In this document: in pieces, positions 34,914 through 43,454 of the stretch
Numbering within the stretch: the stretch's first letter is position 1
Layout of the letters: the number at the start of each line of letters is the position of its first letter
Assembly: GCF_902825225.1 (NCBI RefSeq)
Contig: NZ_CADEAK010000002.1
Location: 1 to 64,000 of the forward strand
Length of the DNA stretch: 64,000 nucleotides
Origin: Bartonella vinsonii subsp. berkhoffii ATCC 51672
GTDB taxonomy: Bacteria > Pseudomonadota > Alphaproteobacteria > Rhizobiales > Rhizobiaceae
Direction: 5' to 3'
Position numbers and translations under genes: made by a program
Notes under the pieces: generated by a model
The model's input: the letters and a program-made list of their open reading frames with translations, nothing else
The model's database searches: none
Told to the model about the DNA's origin: nothing

Positions 34914-35576
34914 ATGAGAAAAATATCATCAGAAGGACTAGCACTTATTAAACAATGGGAAGGTTTGCGTTTAAATGCCTATAAAGATGCCATTGGGGTG
35001 TGGACAATTGGTTATGGACATACAAACACCGCCGGAAAACCTTTTATTTACGAAGGCATGACAATCAGTGAAACACAAGCAGAAGAACTTCTTTGCCAAG
35101 ATTTAAGACAATTTGAGAATGCTGTTGAACGCACTGTTAGCGTTTCCTTAACGGATGAACAATTCGCAGCGTTAGTGTCCTTTTGTTATAATGTAGGAAC
35201 GGAAGCTTTCTGCAATTCCACACTGTTAAAAAAACTCAATAACGGTGAATATGAGTCGGTACCATCCGAATTACAGAAATGGACCAAAGCAGGCGGGAAG
35301 CGTCTTCAAGGTCTCGCACACCGGCGTGCAGCAGAGGCGGGTTTATGGGCGAAAGGGGCATATGTTTCCTCCAATTATCAAACCGTAGAAACCAATGCAC
35401 CAACGGCGCTTCTCAAAGCAGAAGCCCTTGCACCAATTATTGGTTCCTTCTCCGGTCTTGGAGGCTTTTTAGCAGGCACTGGTCCCATCCAATGGGCACT
35501 CGCTGCCATTATGATTTTAGCAGCTTGTACTGGCATTGTCTTGGTTGCCAAACGCTTTCGGGAGCAACGCTTATAA
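34914..35576 (+). CDS. Phage endolysin (GH24 lysozyme) with C-terminal membrane segment
   Basis: Cleaves the glycan backbone of peptidoglycan at the end of the phage cycle. T4-type catalytic core: LIKQWEGLRLNAYKDAIGVW, TIGYGHT with the E-D-T triad (Glu of WEG, Asp of KDA, Thr of WTIGYGHT), then FAALVSFCYNVG and LQGLAHRRAAEAGLW. 220 residues from ATG 34914, which has GGAGAA five bases upstream; earlier in-frame ATGs lie at 34887 and 34902. A C-terminal extension (about residues 160-220) ends in a membrane helix PIQWALAAIMILAACTGIVL plus basic KRFREQRL, unusual for phage lysozymes, which anchor at the N terminus when they anchor. Heads the lysis module. Confidence 0.9.
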   Translation: MRKISSEGLALIKQWEGLRLNAYKDAIGVWTIGYGHTNTAGKPFIYEGMTISETQAEELLCQDLRQFENAVERTVSVSLTDEQFAALVSFCYNVGTEAFCNSTLLKKLNNGEYESVPSELQKWTKAGGKRLQGLAHRRAAEAGLWAKGAYVSSNYQTVETNAPTALLKAEALAPIIGSFSGLGGFLAGTGPIQWALAAIMILAACTGIVLVAKRFREQRL

Positions 35577-35955
35577 TCTTTATGGATGAAAACAAAAAGC
35601 CAACCAATCCTCTCAGAGCAGAAGCCTTTACTCCGATCATAGATTTATCTTCGGTTCTTGACGGCTTTTAGCAGGCAAGAGTCCCATCCAATGGACACTC
35701 GCTAGCATTGTGGTTTTAGCAGCCTGCTCTGGTATTTTTGTCGTTAAACGTTTTCGAGAGTAACGCTTATAATCTTTATGGATGAAAACAAAAAGCCAAC
35801 CAATCCTCTCAGAGCAGAAGCCTTACTCCGATCATAGATTTATCTTCGGTTCTTGACGGCTTTTAGCAGGCAAGAGTCCCATCCAATGGACACTCGCTAG
35901 CATTGTGGTTTTAGCAGCCTATTCTGGTATTTTTGTTGTTAAACATTTTCAAAAG
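35569..35955 (+). repeat. Two decayed copies of the endolysin 3' end
   Basis: After the stop, a 195-bp unit occurs twice (35569-35763 and 35764-35955). Each derives from the 3' end of the endolysin gene: AGCAGAAGCC, CC-ATCATAGATTTATCTTCGG, GGCACT/GGCAAGAGTCCCATCC, CATTGTGGTTTTAGCAGC, GTTAAACGTTTTCGAGAG. Each has lost the frame early (DGF-stop). They fill the gap before the spanin genes. Confidence 0.9.
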
Positions 35956-35963
35956 GAATAGTT

Positions 35964-36191
35964 ATGATGTGGTGGATAAAAAAAAATTTGATGGTAACAA
36001 GTGCGGCTCTAGCCGCTTTTTTTATGGCTTTAGCAAGAGCTTTTACTCTTGGAAAAAAGGCTGAACAGCAAAAGCAAACAGAAAAAACTTTAAAGGCAGC
36101 AACAACACGGCTTGAGGTAGAAAATGAAATTAACAAAAAAAGTGATGATAATGTGCGTAATGCTCTCTCTCACTGGTTGCGCAACAAATAA
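35964..36191 (+). CDS. Putative inner-membrane spanin (Rz-like)
   Basis: 75 residues: an N-terminal membrane segment (LMVTSAALAAFFMALARAF) and a charged helical tail (KKAEQQKQTEKTLKAATTRL, VENEINKKSDDNVR) that could form a periplasmic coiled coil. The size, topology and partly nested downstream lipoprotein gene fit a phage i-spanin, which works with an o-spanin to fuse inner and outer membranes during lysis. AAGGA precedes the ATG. Sequence alone would not identify it; the context does. Confidence 0.6.
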   Translation: MMWWIKKNLMVTSAALAAFFMALARAFTLGKKAEQQKQTEKTLKAATTRLEVENEINKKSDDNVRNALSHWLRNK

Positions 36192-36330
36192 AGTTGCATC
36201 TTCTTGCGTTGGTTGGACACCTATTTATTTAAGCCAGCAAGATTTAAACGTCATCAGCGCAACCTTAGCAAGAGATCTCTTAAAACATAATAAACAAGGT
36301 GAACGCTTGTGTGGGTGGAAACATGGCTAG
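36124..36330 (+). CDS. Putative outer-membrane spanin lipoprotein (Rz1-like)
   Basis: 68 residues, starting inside the preceding gene in another frame and overlapping it by 68 bases. Signal peptide with lipobox: MKLTKKVMIMCVMLSLTGC, lipidated Cys at 19. A short mature part: ATNKVASSCVGWTPIYLSQQ ends GWKHG. An overlapping small lipoprotein behind a membrane coiled-coil protein is the classic Rz/Rz1 arrangement. Confidence 0.65.
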   Translation: MKLTKKVMIMCVMLSLTGCATNKVASSCVGWTPIYLSQQDLNVISATLARDLLKHNKQGERLCGWKHG

Positions 36331-36541
36331 AAAAACTACAGAAAAAAACACCGAACTTACAGAAGCAGAAAAAGAGATGCTTCAAGAAATGATACTCACC
36401 TATCAAAGTGTGAAAATGATGTCTCGCCTGATGAAGTGGATAGCCTTTTTTCTCTTTTTGCTTATTCTCGATTTTTCTCGTCTTATGGAGGCAATAGATA
36501 ATATCTATGCCCATTTAAAACAGTGGTTTTCAAAACACTAA
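36323..36541 (+). CDS. Small membrane protein, candidate holin
   Basis: 72 residues: charged N terminus MARKTTEKNTELTEAEKEML, then one membrane segment (LMKWIAFFLFLLILDFSRLM) and a short C-terminal tail (LKQWFSKH). The ATG overlaps the stop of the lipoprotein gene (ATGGCTAG). A single-span protein in a lysis module is a reasonable class III holin candidate, but the order (after the spanins) is unusual; it could be another accessory. Confidence 0.5.
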   Translation: MARKTTEKNTELTEAEKEMLQEMILTYQSVKMMSRLMKWIAFFLFLLILDFSRLMEAIDNIYAHLKQWFSKH

Positions 36542-36761
36542 AAACTTACCCTCAACATCTTATCTCTGATACTGCATTATACCGCAAAACATATGCCGTA
36601 AAATATTTGCGATTTTTCAGTGAGATAAACATGCCTAAAGAGTTCAATGATCTTTTTTGTGATTAATAATGCTACAAATAATATTTCATTATGATATTAA
36701 TTATAGATTTTTTAACTTCGTTATGCATAATACATTATGTGTTTGAAATAGAGGGATTTTT

Positions 36762-37634
36762 ATGAAAACAAAAATTTTAACGACATTATCGCTTCTCACT
36801 TCAATGGCAACTTCAAGCGCGCAAGCGGCAGACATTATAACTCCCCAAGTACCAAAAACAAGTATTTCACCTGTTATTATTGTTGCTCCACCTTTTTCTT
36901 GGACTGGCCTTTATCTCGGAGGACACATTGGTGGTTTTTCAAGTAAAAACTCTTTAGATTACGCTCAAGATGCAACAACTGAAAAATGGGCTTGGGTTGA
37001 TAAAAACTTATCTCCCAAACCATCAGGATTTATAGCGGGTCTTTATGCGGGTTCCAATATTGATCTTGGCGATAACTTTGTTTTCGGTGTTGATACGGAT
37101 ATCACTTGCTCTGGAAAGAAAGACACCAAAACAGGTGACGAAAAAGGAATTTCAGATGAGGATGCGTTAGACTCTATTAACGCTGTCCTTAAAGAAGCTG
37201 GACTTCCTATTAACAGACCTGAATCTTCTGATGAAACAATACCCAATATTGATGACTTGGTTCAAAGCAGTGTTACTTTAAAAGAACAATGGTCTGGTGC
37301 AATACGTATACGTATTGGTTTTGCTGCAAATCGTGTGATGCCCTATATTGCTGGTGGTATAGCCTATGCAAAGATGCAATATAGCATGTCAATTTTGTCA
37401 AAATCATACGAAGATCCATCTTTTATATTTGCTTCTGGCAAGGTGTTTGATGAAACACAAACTATGGTTGGTTATACAGTGGGTGGTGGACTTGATTTTG
37501 CAATGACAGATAATGTTATCATGCGTGCAGAATATCGTTATTCGGATTTTGCTAAACAGAAATTTGCAGACGATACGCTTAAAATAAGCTCCAAAATCAA
37601 TAATTTCCGTGTTGGTTTAGCTTATAAATTCTAA
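36762..37634 (+). CDS. hbp: Hemin-binding outer-membrane protein (Omp25/Omp31 family)
   Basis: Bartonella hemin-binding proteins sit in the outer membrane and bind heme; related to Brucella/Agrobacterium Omp25/31. 290 residues: signal peptide to ATSSAQA-AD (cleavage near residue 23), the family-typical PPFSWTGLYLGGHIGGFSS, alternating beta strands, GFIAGLYAGSNIDLGDNFVF, RIRIGFAANRVMPYIAGGIA, and an end in Phe (NNFRVGLAYKF), the usual beta-barrel assembly signal. GAGGGA precedes the ATG; a strong terminator follows. Which Hbp (A-E) it is I cannot say. Its loop with ETIPNIDDLVQSS may be variable. Confidence 0.9.
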   Translation: MKTKILTTLSLLTSMATSSAQAADIITPQVPKTSISPVIIVAPPFSWTGLYLGGHIGGFSSKNSLDYAQDATTEKWAWVDKNLSPKPSGFIAGLYAGSNIDLGDNFVFGVDTDITCSGKKDTKTGDEKGISDEDALDSINAVLKEAGLPINRPESSDETIPNIDDLVQSSVTLKEQWSGAIRIRIGFAANRVMPYIAGGIAYAKMQYSMSILSKSYEDPSFIFASGKVFDETQTMVGYTVGGGLDFAMTDNVIMRAEYRYSDFAKQKFADDTLKISSKINNFRVGLAYKF

Positions 37635-37669
37635 TTTATTGCAAGATTAAAAACAAAATAAAACGGCTA

Positions 37670-37696
37670 AGAAACCCCGCCTCAGGCGGGGTTTCT
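37670..37696 (+). terminator. Terminator after hbp
   Basis: 12-bp perfect stem AGAAACCCCGCC / GGCGGGGTTTCT with a TCA loop, followed by ATTTTGC. Confidence 0.9.
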
Positions 37697-37790
37697 ATTT
37701 TGCTGTAAAAGTTATGCTGTAAAACTGCCCTCATGGTGGTGATCATAGCGGGGAAGAAAAAGCTCCCGAATAAAATCCGCAAATAAATTT

Positions 37791-37886
37791 GTGCGATTGT
37801 GCGATTGTGCGATTGTGCGATTGTGCGATTGTGCGATTGTGCGATTGTGCGATTGTGCGATTGTGCGATTGTGCGATTGTGCGATT
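37791..37886. repeat. Octanucleotide repeat (GTGCGATT)12
   Basis: Twelve perfect 8-bp units. 8 is not divisible by 3, so all frames are sampled; the minus strand stays open in the track-like frame (SHNRTIAQ repeated) but has no credible gene. Perfect repeats of this length are typical of slippage-prone loci. Confidence 0.97.
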
Positions 37887-38670
37887 GAAGCAAACAATAT
37901 GGCATTTAAAACTTGTCAAGATATATCTGGTATAGATGCGATATACTGATCAAAAGAGCATATTGTTGTTTAAAATCCAGTATTGTAGACGTTTTTGTGT
38001 CAAAACCGCCCCTCAATAAGCAAGAAGAGCTTTGGTAATTTTCAAAAATGGTGTTGATATTGTTTTGCTCTTCCATCTCCTCACCTTTTGCAAAAGTCTT
38101 TATAAACGGAAAACAAAAATCCTCATACACTTGGAAAAGCTATAAGAATGATATATCAAACTCTCACGTTTCCTCTCTTTTGCCTTCCTCGTTTGAACCG
38201 CATCATTTGAAAAAGAAACCGAGTATAATTTTGCATCAATCACAGCTTCACCCGCCAAGAAGAGCGCCCTTTACATAAAGCGGTCGATTTTTTTAATTTG
38301 GTGATTTTTTTACCCCTCTTTTTCTTAAAAGATAAGGTTTCTTAAACCATCAACAATCCCTTAAATCATTAACACTTCAATGACAGATTGATTTTTTCAA
38401 GGGGGGAACAGCTGCTAACCATGAAATGCGATTCTCTTGACAGACTTGGGAAAGATTTTCCTGAATATACCTCTTGGAATATTCCTATAAACGCACATTT
38501 CTCTCTTTCGTTGATGCAAAAGGAAACTAACATCAAACAAAAAAGACATTGTTTTTTTTAAATACGCATGAAGAGTTTTTTATGCGTGAAGAGGATCTTA
38601 TGCACCACTCTGAACGACGATATCTTACAGAACGAGGAAGAAACACCCGAAAATAAAGTATAACACAAAG
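37887..38670. other. Intergenic region before tRNA-Leu
   Basis: About 0.8 kb. Short open frames only. TATACCTCTTGGAATATTCC near 38470 contains a small palindrome. I see no gene. Confidence 0.5.
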
Positions 38671-38755
38671 TGGTGCGGGTGGTCGGACTCGAACCGACAC
38701 TCCTTTCGGAACCAGATTTTGAGTCTGGCGCGTCTACCAGTTCCACCACACCCGC
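38671..38755 (-). tRNA. tRNA-Leu (anticodon CAA)
   Basis: Class II tRNA with long variable arm: acceptor GCGGGTG/CACCCGC, D arm with GGTAGACGC, anticodon arm CCAGA-CTCAAAA-TCTGG giving CAA, variable arm TTCCGAAAGGAGT, T arm GGTTCGAGTCC, CCA encoded. It marks the right edge of the accessory stretch. Confidence 0.97.
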
Positions 38756-38963
38756 ACACTGCTATACTGGACTGTCATAAAGAATAGACTTGTCCATTGT
38801 CTCTTTGCTCTATATGAAGAGAAACAGATTCGTCAACACTAGACTTCTGTTTTTTTAAGAATTCGCATTATTTTTGTCCATTCATTCTGGGAAGTCTTTG
38901 CCCCACTTCATTTTTGGAGTATCATTTGTAAAGTCTTTACCTCTAAGAGGTATAAAAGCCCTC

Positions 38964-39572
38964 ATGATATTGAATAGACTAAAGCTTTGGACGATTTCTT
39001 TAGCAAATCGGCGTACAGCACCCCATTGGCTTGGGTTCATTGCCTTTATTGAAAGTTCTGTTTTCCCAATTCCGATAGATGTTTTGTATATTCCGATGCT
39101 TCTTATCCATCCCAAGCAGGCTTATCGCTATGCCTTTCTTGCAACTGTATGTTCTGTTTTGGGGGGGATTGCCGGTTGGTTTATTGGGCACTTTGCCTAT
39201 GACACACTTGCCAAACCGATTTTGGAATTTTATGGTCAAGTTGAAAATTTTCACACACTAAAAAGCAGTGCAACACTGCAGTTTCTTATCATTTTATTGA
39301 TCACTTCAGGTTTTTTACACCTTCCTCCTATCAAGATTGTCACGATTTTGGCAGGTGTTATAGGTGTGCATCTTGAAATTTTCATTCTTACCTGTATTTT
39401 TGCTCGTGGCGCTCGTTTTTATCTTATTGCATGGCTCATTCAGTGTTTTGGACAACAAGCAATGAATTTTCTGGTCAAGCATTTTAAATGGATTGTCTTC
39501 ATTGGTTGTGTTACCCTTCTCTTGGTCTATGGAGTTTTTATAGCTTTTGTGAACAGGCACCTTTTATTTTAA
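38964..39572 (+). CDS. YqaA/DedA-type membrane protein
   Basis: A multi-span inner-membrane protein of the DedA/SNARE-associated (YqaA) type, a family linked to lipid scrambling and envelope homeostasis. From ATG 38964 (202 residues): LANRRTAPHWLGFIAFIESS VFPIPIDVLYIP (the re-entrant E-SS-PIP region typical of DedA), ATVCSVLGGIAGWFIGHFAY, SGFLHLPPIKIVTILAGVIG and a C-terminal VFIGCVTLLLVYGVFIAF. The frame is open 30 codons further upstream, but those residues lack family character. It lies 12 bases before dsbB, so the two probably share a transcript. Confidence 0.85.
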   Translation: MILNRLKLWTISLANRRTAPHWLGFIAFIESSVFPIPIDVLYIPMLLIHPKQAYRYAFLATVCSVLGGIAGWFIGHFAYDTLAKPILEFYGQVENFHTLKSSATLQFLIILLITSGFLHLPPIKIVTILAGVIGVHLEIFILTCIFARGARFYLIAWLIQCFGQQAMNFLVKHFKWIVFIGCVTLLLVYGVFIAFVNRHLLF

Positions 39573-39584
39573 GGAACACGCTCA

Positions 39585-40157
39585 ATGACACACATTTTCT
39601 CTTCTCATCTCACTCTTTTGAACAAGCATCTTTATCTTGAACCAAGCAGGAAAGAGCTAGGTTTATGGGCTTTTTTTCTCGCTTTTTGCCTTTCTGCTAC
39701 AGTTATCCTAGCGCTTTGTTTTGAACATATTGGAGGCTATCTTCCTTGTGATTTATGCCTCATTGAACGTTTGCCCTATTATAGCGCACTACCCTTTTTG
39801 ATTTTAGCAGGTTGTGGAGCACAATTTTCCCGCATTTTTTCTTGGGTACGACTTTTATTTTGGTGTGTTTTTGTCCTTATGAGCATCAGTCTTGTTTTAG
39901 CGGTATATCATGCGGGTGTTGAATATGGTTTTTGGCCAGCTCCTCCCAGTTGCGGTGTAGGAGCAATAAGAAGAACAATAGACGTTAACCAATTATTCAA
40001 CCGATTGAACAATATCCATCCTCCCTCTTGTTCTGAAGCACCCATGCGTTTTATTTTTCTCTCATTTGCCGGTTGGAATGTTGTTACAAGTCTGTTTTAT
40101 ATGCTTGTCAGTTTTTATGTCGCTTCAAAAGGGCTTCTCAGTTATAAAAAACGATAA
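39585..40157 (+). CDS. dsbB: Disulfide bond formation protein B
   Basis: Inner-membrane quinone reductase that reoxidises DsbA. Four membrane segments; first cysteine pair in the periplasmic loop GGYLPCDLCLIERLPYYSAL (CxxC), second pair in the second loop (PAPPSCGVGAI ... HPPSCSEAPM). 190 residues, normal for the alphaproteobacterial branch. AAGGAACACGCTCA precedes the ATG. Confidence 0.92.
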   Translation: MTHIFSSHLTLLNKHLYLEPSRKELGLWAFFLAFCLSATVILALCFEHIGGYLPCDLCLIERLPYYSALPFLILAGCGAQFSRIFSWVRLLFWCVFVLMSISLVLAVYHAGVEYGFWPAPPSCGVGAIRRTIDVNQLFNRLNNIHPPSCSEAPMRFIFLSFAGWNVVTSLFYMLVSFYVASKGLLSYKKR

Positions 40158-40405
40158 GGGCAAAACAAGAGTGAAACCATAAGCCCCCGTGCTCCCCAGC
40201 ACCAACACTCTCGTTCAACAGCAGCACCCCCTCACCCAACACAAGCCTGTTTTCCCCAAAAGCGTCCTCATAAAAATAAAAAATGTCGACGCATGCGTTT
40301 TATGATTTTGCCTCTCTATATTTATAAAAACATTTTGATACAAACCAGCAACGGAAAAACTATAAGACAATAAGTGAGGGGACCGATAAAGATGAATAGT
40401 CTACT

Positions 40406-40672
40406 ATGGCTGAAGATAAGAATACAACGCCTTCTCCCCTCTCACCACCTCCCTTCGATATAAGCCAACTTGAAGAACCCTGCGTTATGATGGAGCATGA
40501 TCATAACGCATGGCGGGAAAACACACAAAAAGGAGATTTGAATGCCCCTTACAAAAAACTACCGCATATAAAACCACGCCTTAATCGGCACCACGCATTA
40601 GGCAAGTTTTTTGGTGTGATTTTCCTCATGATGCGATCTTACCTGAATTTTGGAAAAAGCGACCTGTTTTAG
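40406..40672 (+). CDS. Small protein upstream of a PemK remnant, possible antitoxin
   Basis: 88 residues: MAEDKNTTPSPLSPPPFDIS, QLEEPCVMMEHDHNAWRENT, QKGDLNAPYKKLP; after about residue 52 the frame runs through the overlapping toxin pseudogene and is probably not original sequence. The conserved-looking part (PPPFDxSxLEEPC, HDxNAWREN) suggests a small partner gene of the toxin. The antitoxin role is inferred only from position. Confidence 0.45.
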   Translation: MAEDKNTTPSPLSPPPFDISQLEEPCVMMEHDHNAWRENTQKGDLNAPYKKLPHIKPRLNRHHALGKFFGVIFLMMRSYLNFGKSDLF

Positions 40673-40932
40673 TGCTCTCTAAGAATGCAAAATTATATGG
40701 AAATGTCACAGTCTTGCCTTTTTCCACGAAATCACAGCCCGATAATTCGGCTGCATATCCGCTCCAATCTCCTATAGAGAATAAAAAAGCGTGGATCATT
40801 TGCGATTATGTCACAACAGTTTCCGTAAGTCGTTTAAGCTGCTCACGGACTGTTCCAAGAATATCCAGTGAAGAATTTCATAAAATTGTCGCTCTGATGC
40901 TCAAACATTTACCAAGGCCCTTAACTTTTTAA
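40542..40932 (+). pseudogene. PemK/MazF-type toxin pseudogene
   Basis: ATG 40542 (AGGAG upstream) gives MPLTKNYRI and stops; homology goes on in other frames: YKTTP-stop-SAPRIRQVFWCDFPH, DAILPEFWKKRPVLVLSKN, AKLYGNVTVLPFSTKSQPDN, IENKKAWIICDYVTTVSVSR and IPRISSEEFHKIVALML. This is a PemK/MazF-family mRNA interferase of the kind common in Rhizobiales. At least one frameshift and one stop break the N terminus; the 86-codon ORF at 40672 is the intact distal part. Confidence 0.8.
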
Positions 40933-41005
40933 AAGAATAAGCATATATATACCCGCATACACGGCATCAAAAATGGTGGCCGCTTTCCCGCAAGGGAAGA
41001 TAGGA

Positions 41006-41034
41006 ACGAAGGAGTAGGCAACTGCTCCTTTCGT
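41006..41034 (+). terminator. Terminator after the PemK remnant
   Basis: ACGAAGGAGTAG / CTGCTCCTTTCGT (one bulged base), GCAA loop, then CATTTTTACTGTTCTTTT. Confidence 0.75.
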
Positions 41035-42171
41035 CATTTTTACTGTTCTTTTAAGAAGTTTTTTAGCTACGCCTTACAAGCTCTTCAAAGATGTCTTTGG
41101 TCTTTATTCTCTATTCTCTTTTGAAATCTCTATAAATTGGCTGAAAAAAATACGATATCGATACTCTCAATCCGATGAAATTTTTTGAATGAAAATGACC
41201 GTAATGTACATTCCCATCATTATTGCACAAAAAGTTACGATACCGTCACATAAGAGATTTTCTACAATAGAAATATCTTTTCAGGTTAAAATACCATTTT
41301 CACAATCTCGACAAGAGGGAACTTCTTGATCACGACAACTCTTGCAATGTTCAATTGCTAAAATCTACCAAAAGAGATTCGATCTCACAATCTCCTCATT
41401 GACTTCCCTCAATACGAATGAAAAAATCTCTCTTTTTGAAAAGAACAAGAGAGCAATAAGCATTAATATTTGAGACAAAAACGACACAAAACCTTCCTCC
41501 ATCCTTGAATACCTCAATTTTGGGAAAGAGAGCCAACGATTCTTAGAGCATTTCAATAATATCGGTTTGCATAGCAGATTACAGCTGATGAGCCAATAGA
41601 ACACGTAACACAAACCCTCTATCACCGCTCTAAAGAACGGTCTTTTTACGATAGGAACATAAAGCTATGACTCCACACAGCAATATATCTTAAAAATTGC
41701 ATCAATGATGCAAAGCATTTTGTAGAGAACTATAGAATAGGAAAAATTCACACACAATATACGCTCTTTATAGTGCATTAAAATTATATTATGTATTTTT
41801 ATAAAAATCATTTTATATATTTAAAATAATTCGATAAAAATATATAGTTGCGATGATGTTTTGTTAGAAACAAATCTAAAGAAATACAATAAAAACAATA
41901 AGATAATTTAAAGTACTTTCTCATTTAAAAACAGAATTTATAGCTTAATCATTGAAATTAACAATAAAAATTAACCAGTTGACAGAATCAATAAACTATG
42001 GAAATGAGTTAAAATAATACAAAATGTGTATTTGAGTCTTTTGTATTAAAAACACCTTAGACAGAGAGTAAAAAGATGCGTCATAGGATACCACAATATT
42101 CTTTTTTTTCTGTTGAGAGGGTAAAATTAAAAAACTTACTTTAATTAAAGTTTTTAAATTAGGTGACTATC
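41035..42171. other. AT-rich intergenic region
   Basis: About 1.1 kb with no supported gene; very AT-rich from 41700 on. The last 100 bases should hold the promoter of the small gene at 42172. Confidence 0.5.
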
Positions 42172-42462
42172 ATGAAAATATTTAAAAATTTTGTGTTATA
42201 TAGCGTTATCATAGCCTTTTTCTTTTCCCAGAGTTTAGGAGTTCATGCGCATTCCTTGAAGAGTCATTCTCAAGAGTCTCATTTTACTTCTATAATATCA
42301 GAAAAAAATAAGGGTATTAAAAAAGGTGTTATAAAAGTATCAGATTTAACGGGAATAGAGGCAGAAATTTTGGGCCTTATTGTGTATCTTGCCTACCTAT
42401 TTACGAGAAAACTCAACTCTACTCACCTAGGGTATGAAAGAATGTTTGATGCTTCTAAGTAG
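42172..42462 (+). CDS. Small secreted or membrane protein
   Basis: 96 residues from ATG 42172, preceded by AGGTGA. Signal peptide MKIFKNFVLYSVIIAFFFSQ ending SLGVHA; a His/Ser-rich stretch (HSLKSHSQESHF); a basic middle (KNKGIKKGVIK); and a hydrophobic C-terminal segment (IEAEILGLIVYLAYLF). No family recognised. Monocistronic with its own terminator. Same general plan as the product of 19572-19904. Confidence 0.65.
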   Translation: MKIFKNFVLYSVIIAFFFSQSLGVHAHSLKSHSQESHFTSIISEKNKGIKKGVIKVSDLTGIEAEILGLIVYLAYLFTRKLNSTHLGYERMFDASK

Positions 42463-42484
42463 TAAGGTTGCTTAATATAATACC

Positions 42485-42512
42485 ATAAACTGTAATTCAC
42501 ATTACAGTTTAT
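42485..42512 (+). terminator. Strong terminator
   Basis: 12-bp perfect stem ATAAACTGTAAT / ATTACAGTTTAT, TCAC loop, followed by GTCTTTTTTAT. Confidence 0.92.
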
Positions 42513-43454
42513 GTCTTTTTTATATTCAATGTATATTGTTGACTGTCCCCCACCTCACCGTAATAAATAAAGTTTCCTCAGTGATATTCCCACAAAGGAA
42601 ATGCTATAAATGAAGCACTCTTTGACTGTATTTTGAGTGATAGCAAATAAAAAATGATCTCTTTTTTTCAGATTAAGGATACGCATTTGGCAATGGCTTC
42701 ATAAATATCATAATAACGAGAAACATGTCTCCCAGCGTTTTGCAATTTTAACGTGCCGTAATCTTATAAATTCAGACGCAAAACAGCACAATACAGTCCC
42801 CTTTCACAATGATTTTCTGCTCAGAAAGATTCATACACTTTTTTACAAATTATCCTGCTTATAAGTTTTGTGGAATGCGTAATGACTCTTTAAGATCAAT
42901 ATCAAGGAAAGCAATGAATCCGAAAGCTTGAGAGAATTTATTAATATTCCGTGACTTAGCTCTTTCGTTCTGCGATGGTTATTATAAATGTTCATACAGC
43001 GCCTATCACAAAAACTTCTTACTATTATTAATATCATCGCAGAAATGATCTCTCACACAAATCTATGATTCATCATACTTCTCGCAAAGAACAAACGCGT
43101 TTTTTAAAAATCAGAGAAGTGTTGCCTATAGAGCAATATGAACTCAATAGAATTGAGTGATCGCAACTGTTTCATTTTTTCTCATGAATCTCTTTTGAGA
43201 AAGGAAAAGCGATCTCCTCCACATCATTCCTCGACAGGATTCCGAAGCATAATCAGCGCAATACGGGCAACCAACACGATCAAGAGCATTTTTGAGAACC
43301 ACAATTTTACCACTTCTCCTACCTCATTTTATTTTACCATACCAAGATTCTGCTTTTTTCAACACTGTCTTTTACCAATTTTTAAATTTTGGATTGACTT
43401 TCATTTTTATTATCTTATATCTTAGAACTATTCTAAAGTGCAAAGGAACAGAAA
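42513..43454. other. Intergenic region upstream of the MbfA-like gene
   Basis: About 0.9 kb with no supported gene. The 95-codon plus frame at 43138 has no ribosome binding site or motif. AAAGGAACAGAAA at the end serves the next start. Confidence 0.5.

Noticed and set aside
37636-37905. Minus-strand ORF with SHNRTIAQ repeats
   Set aside because: Created by the octanucleotide repeat; no start region or conserved flank, and it overlaps the hbp terminator.
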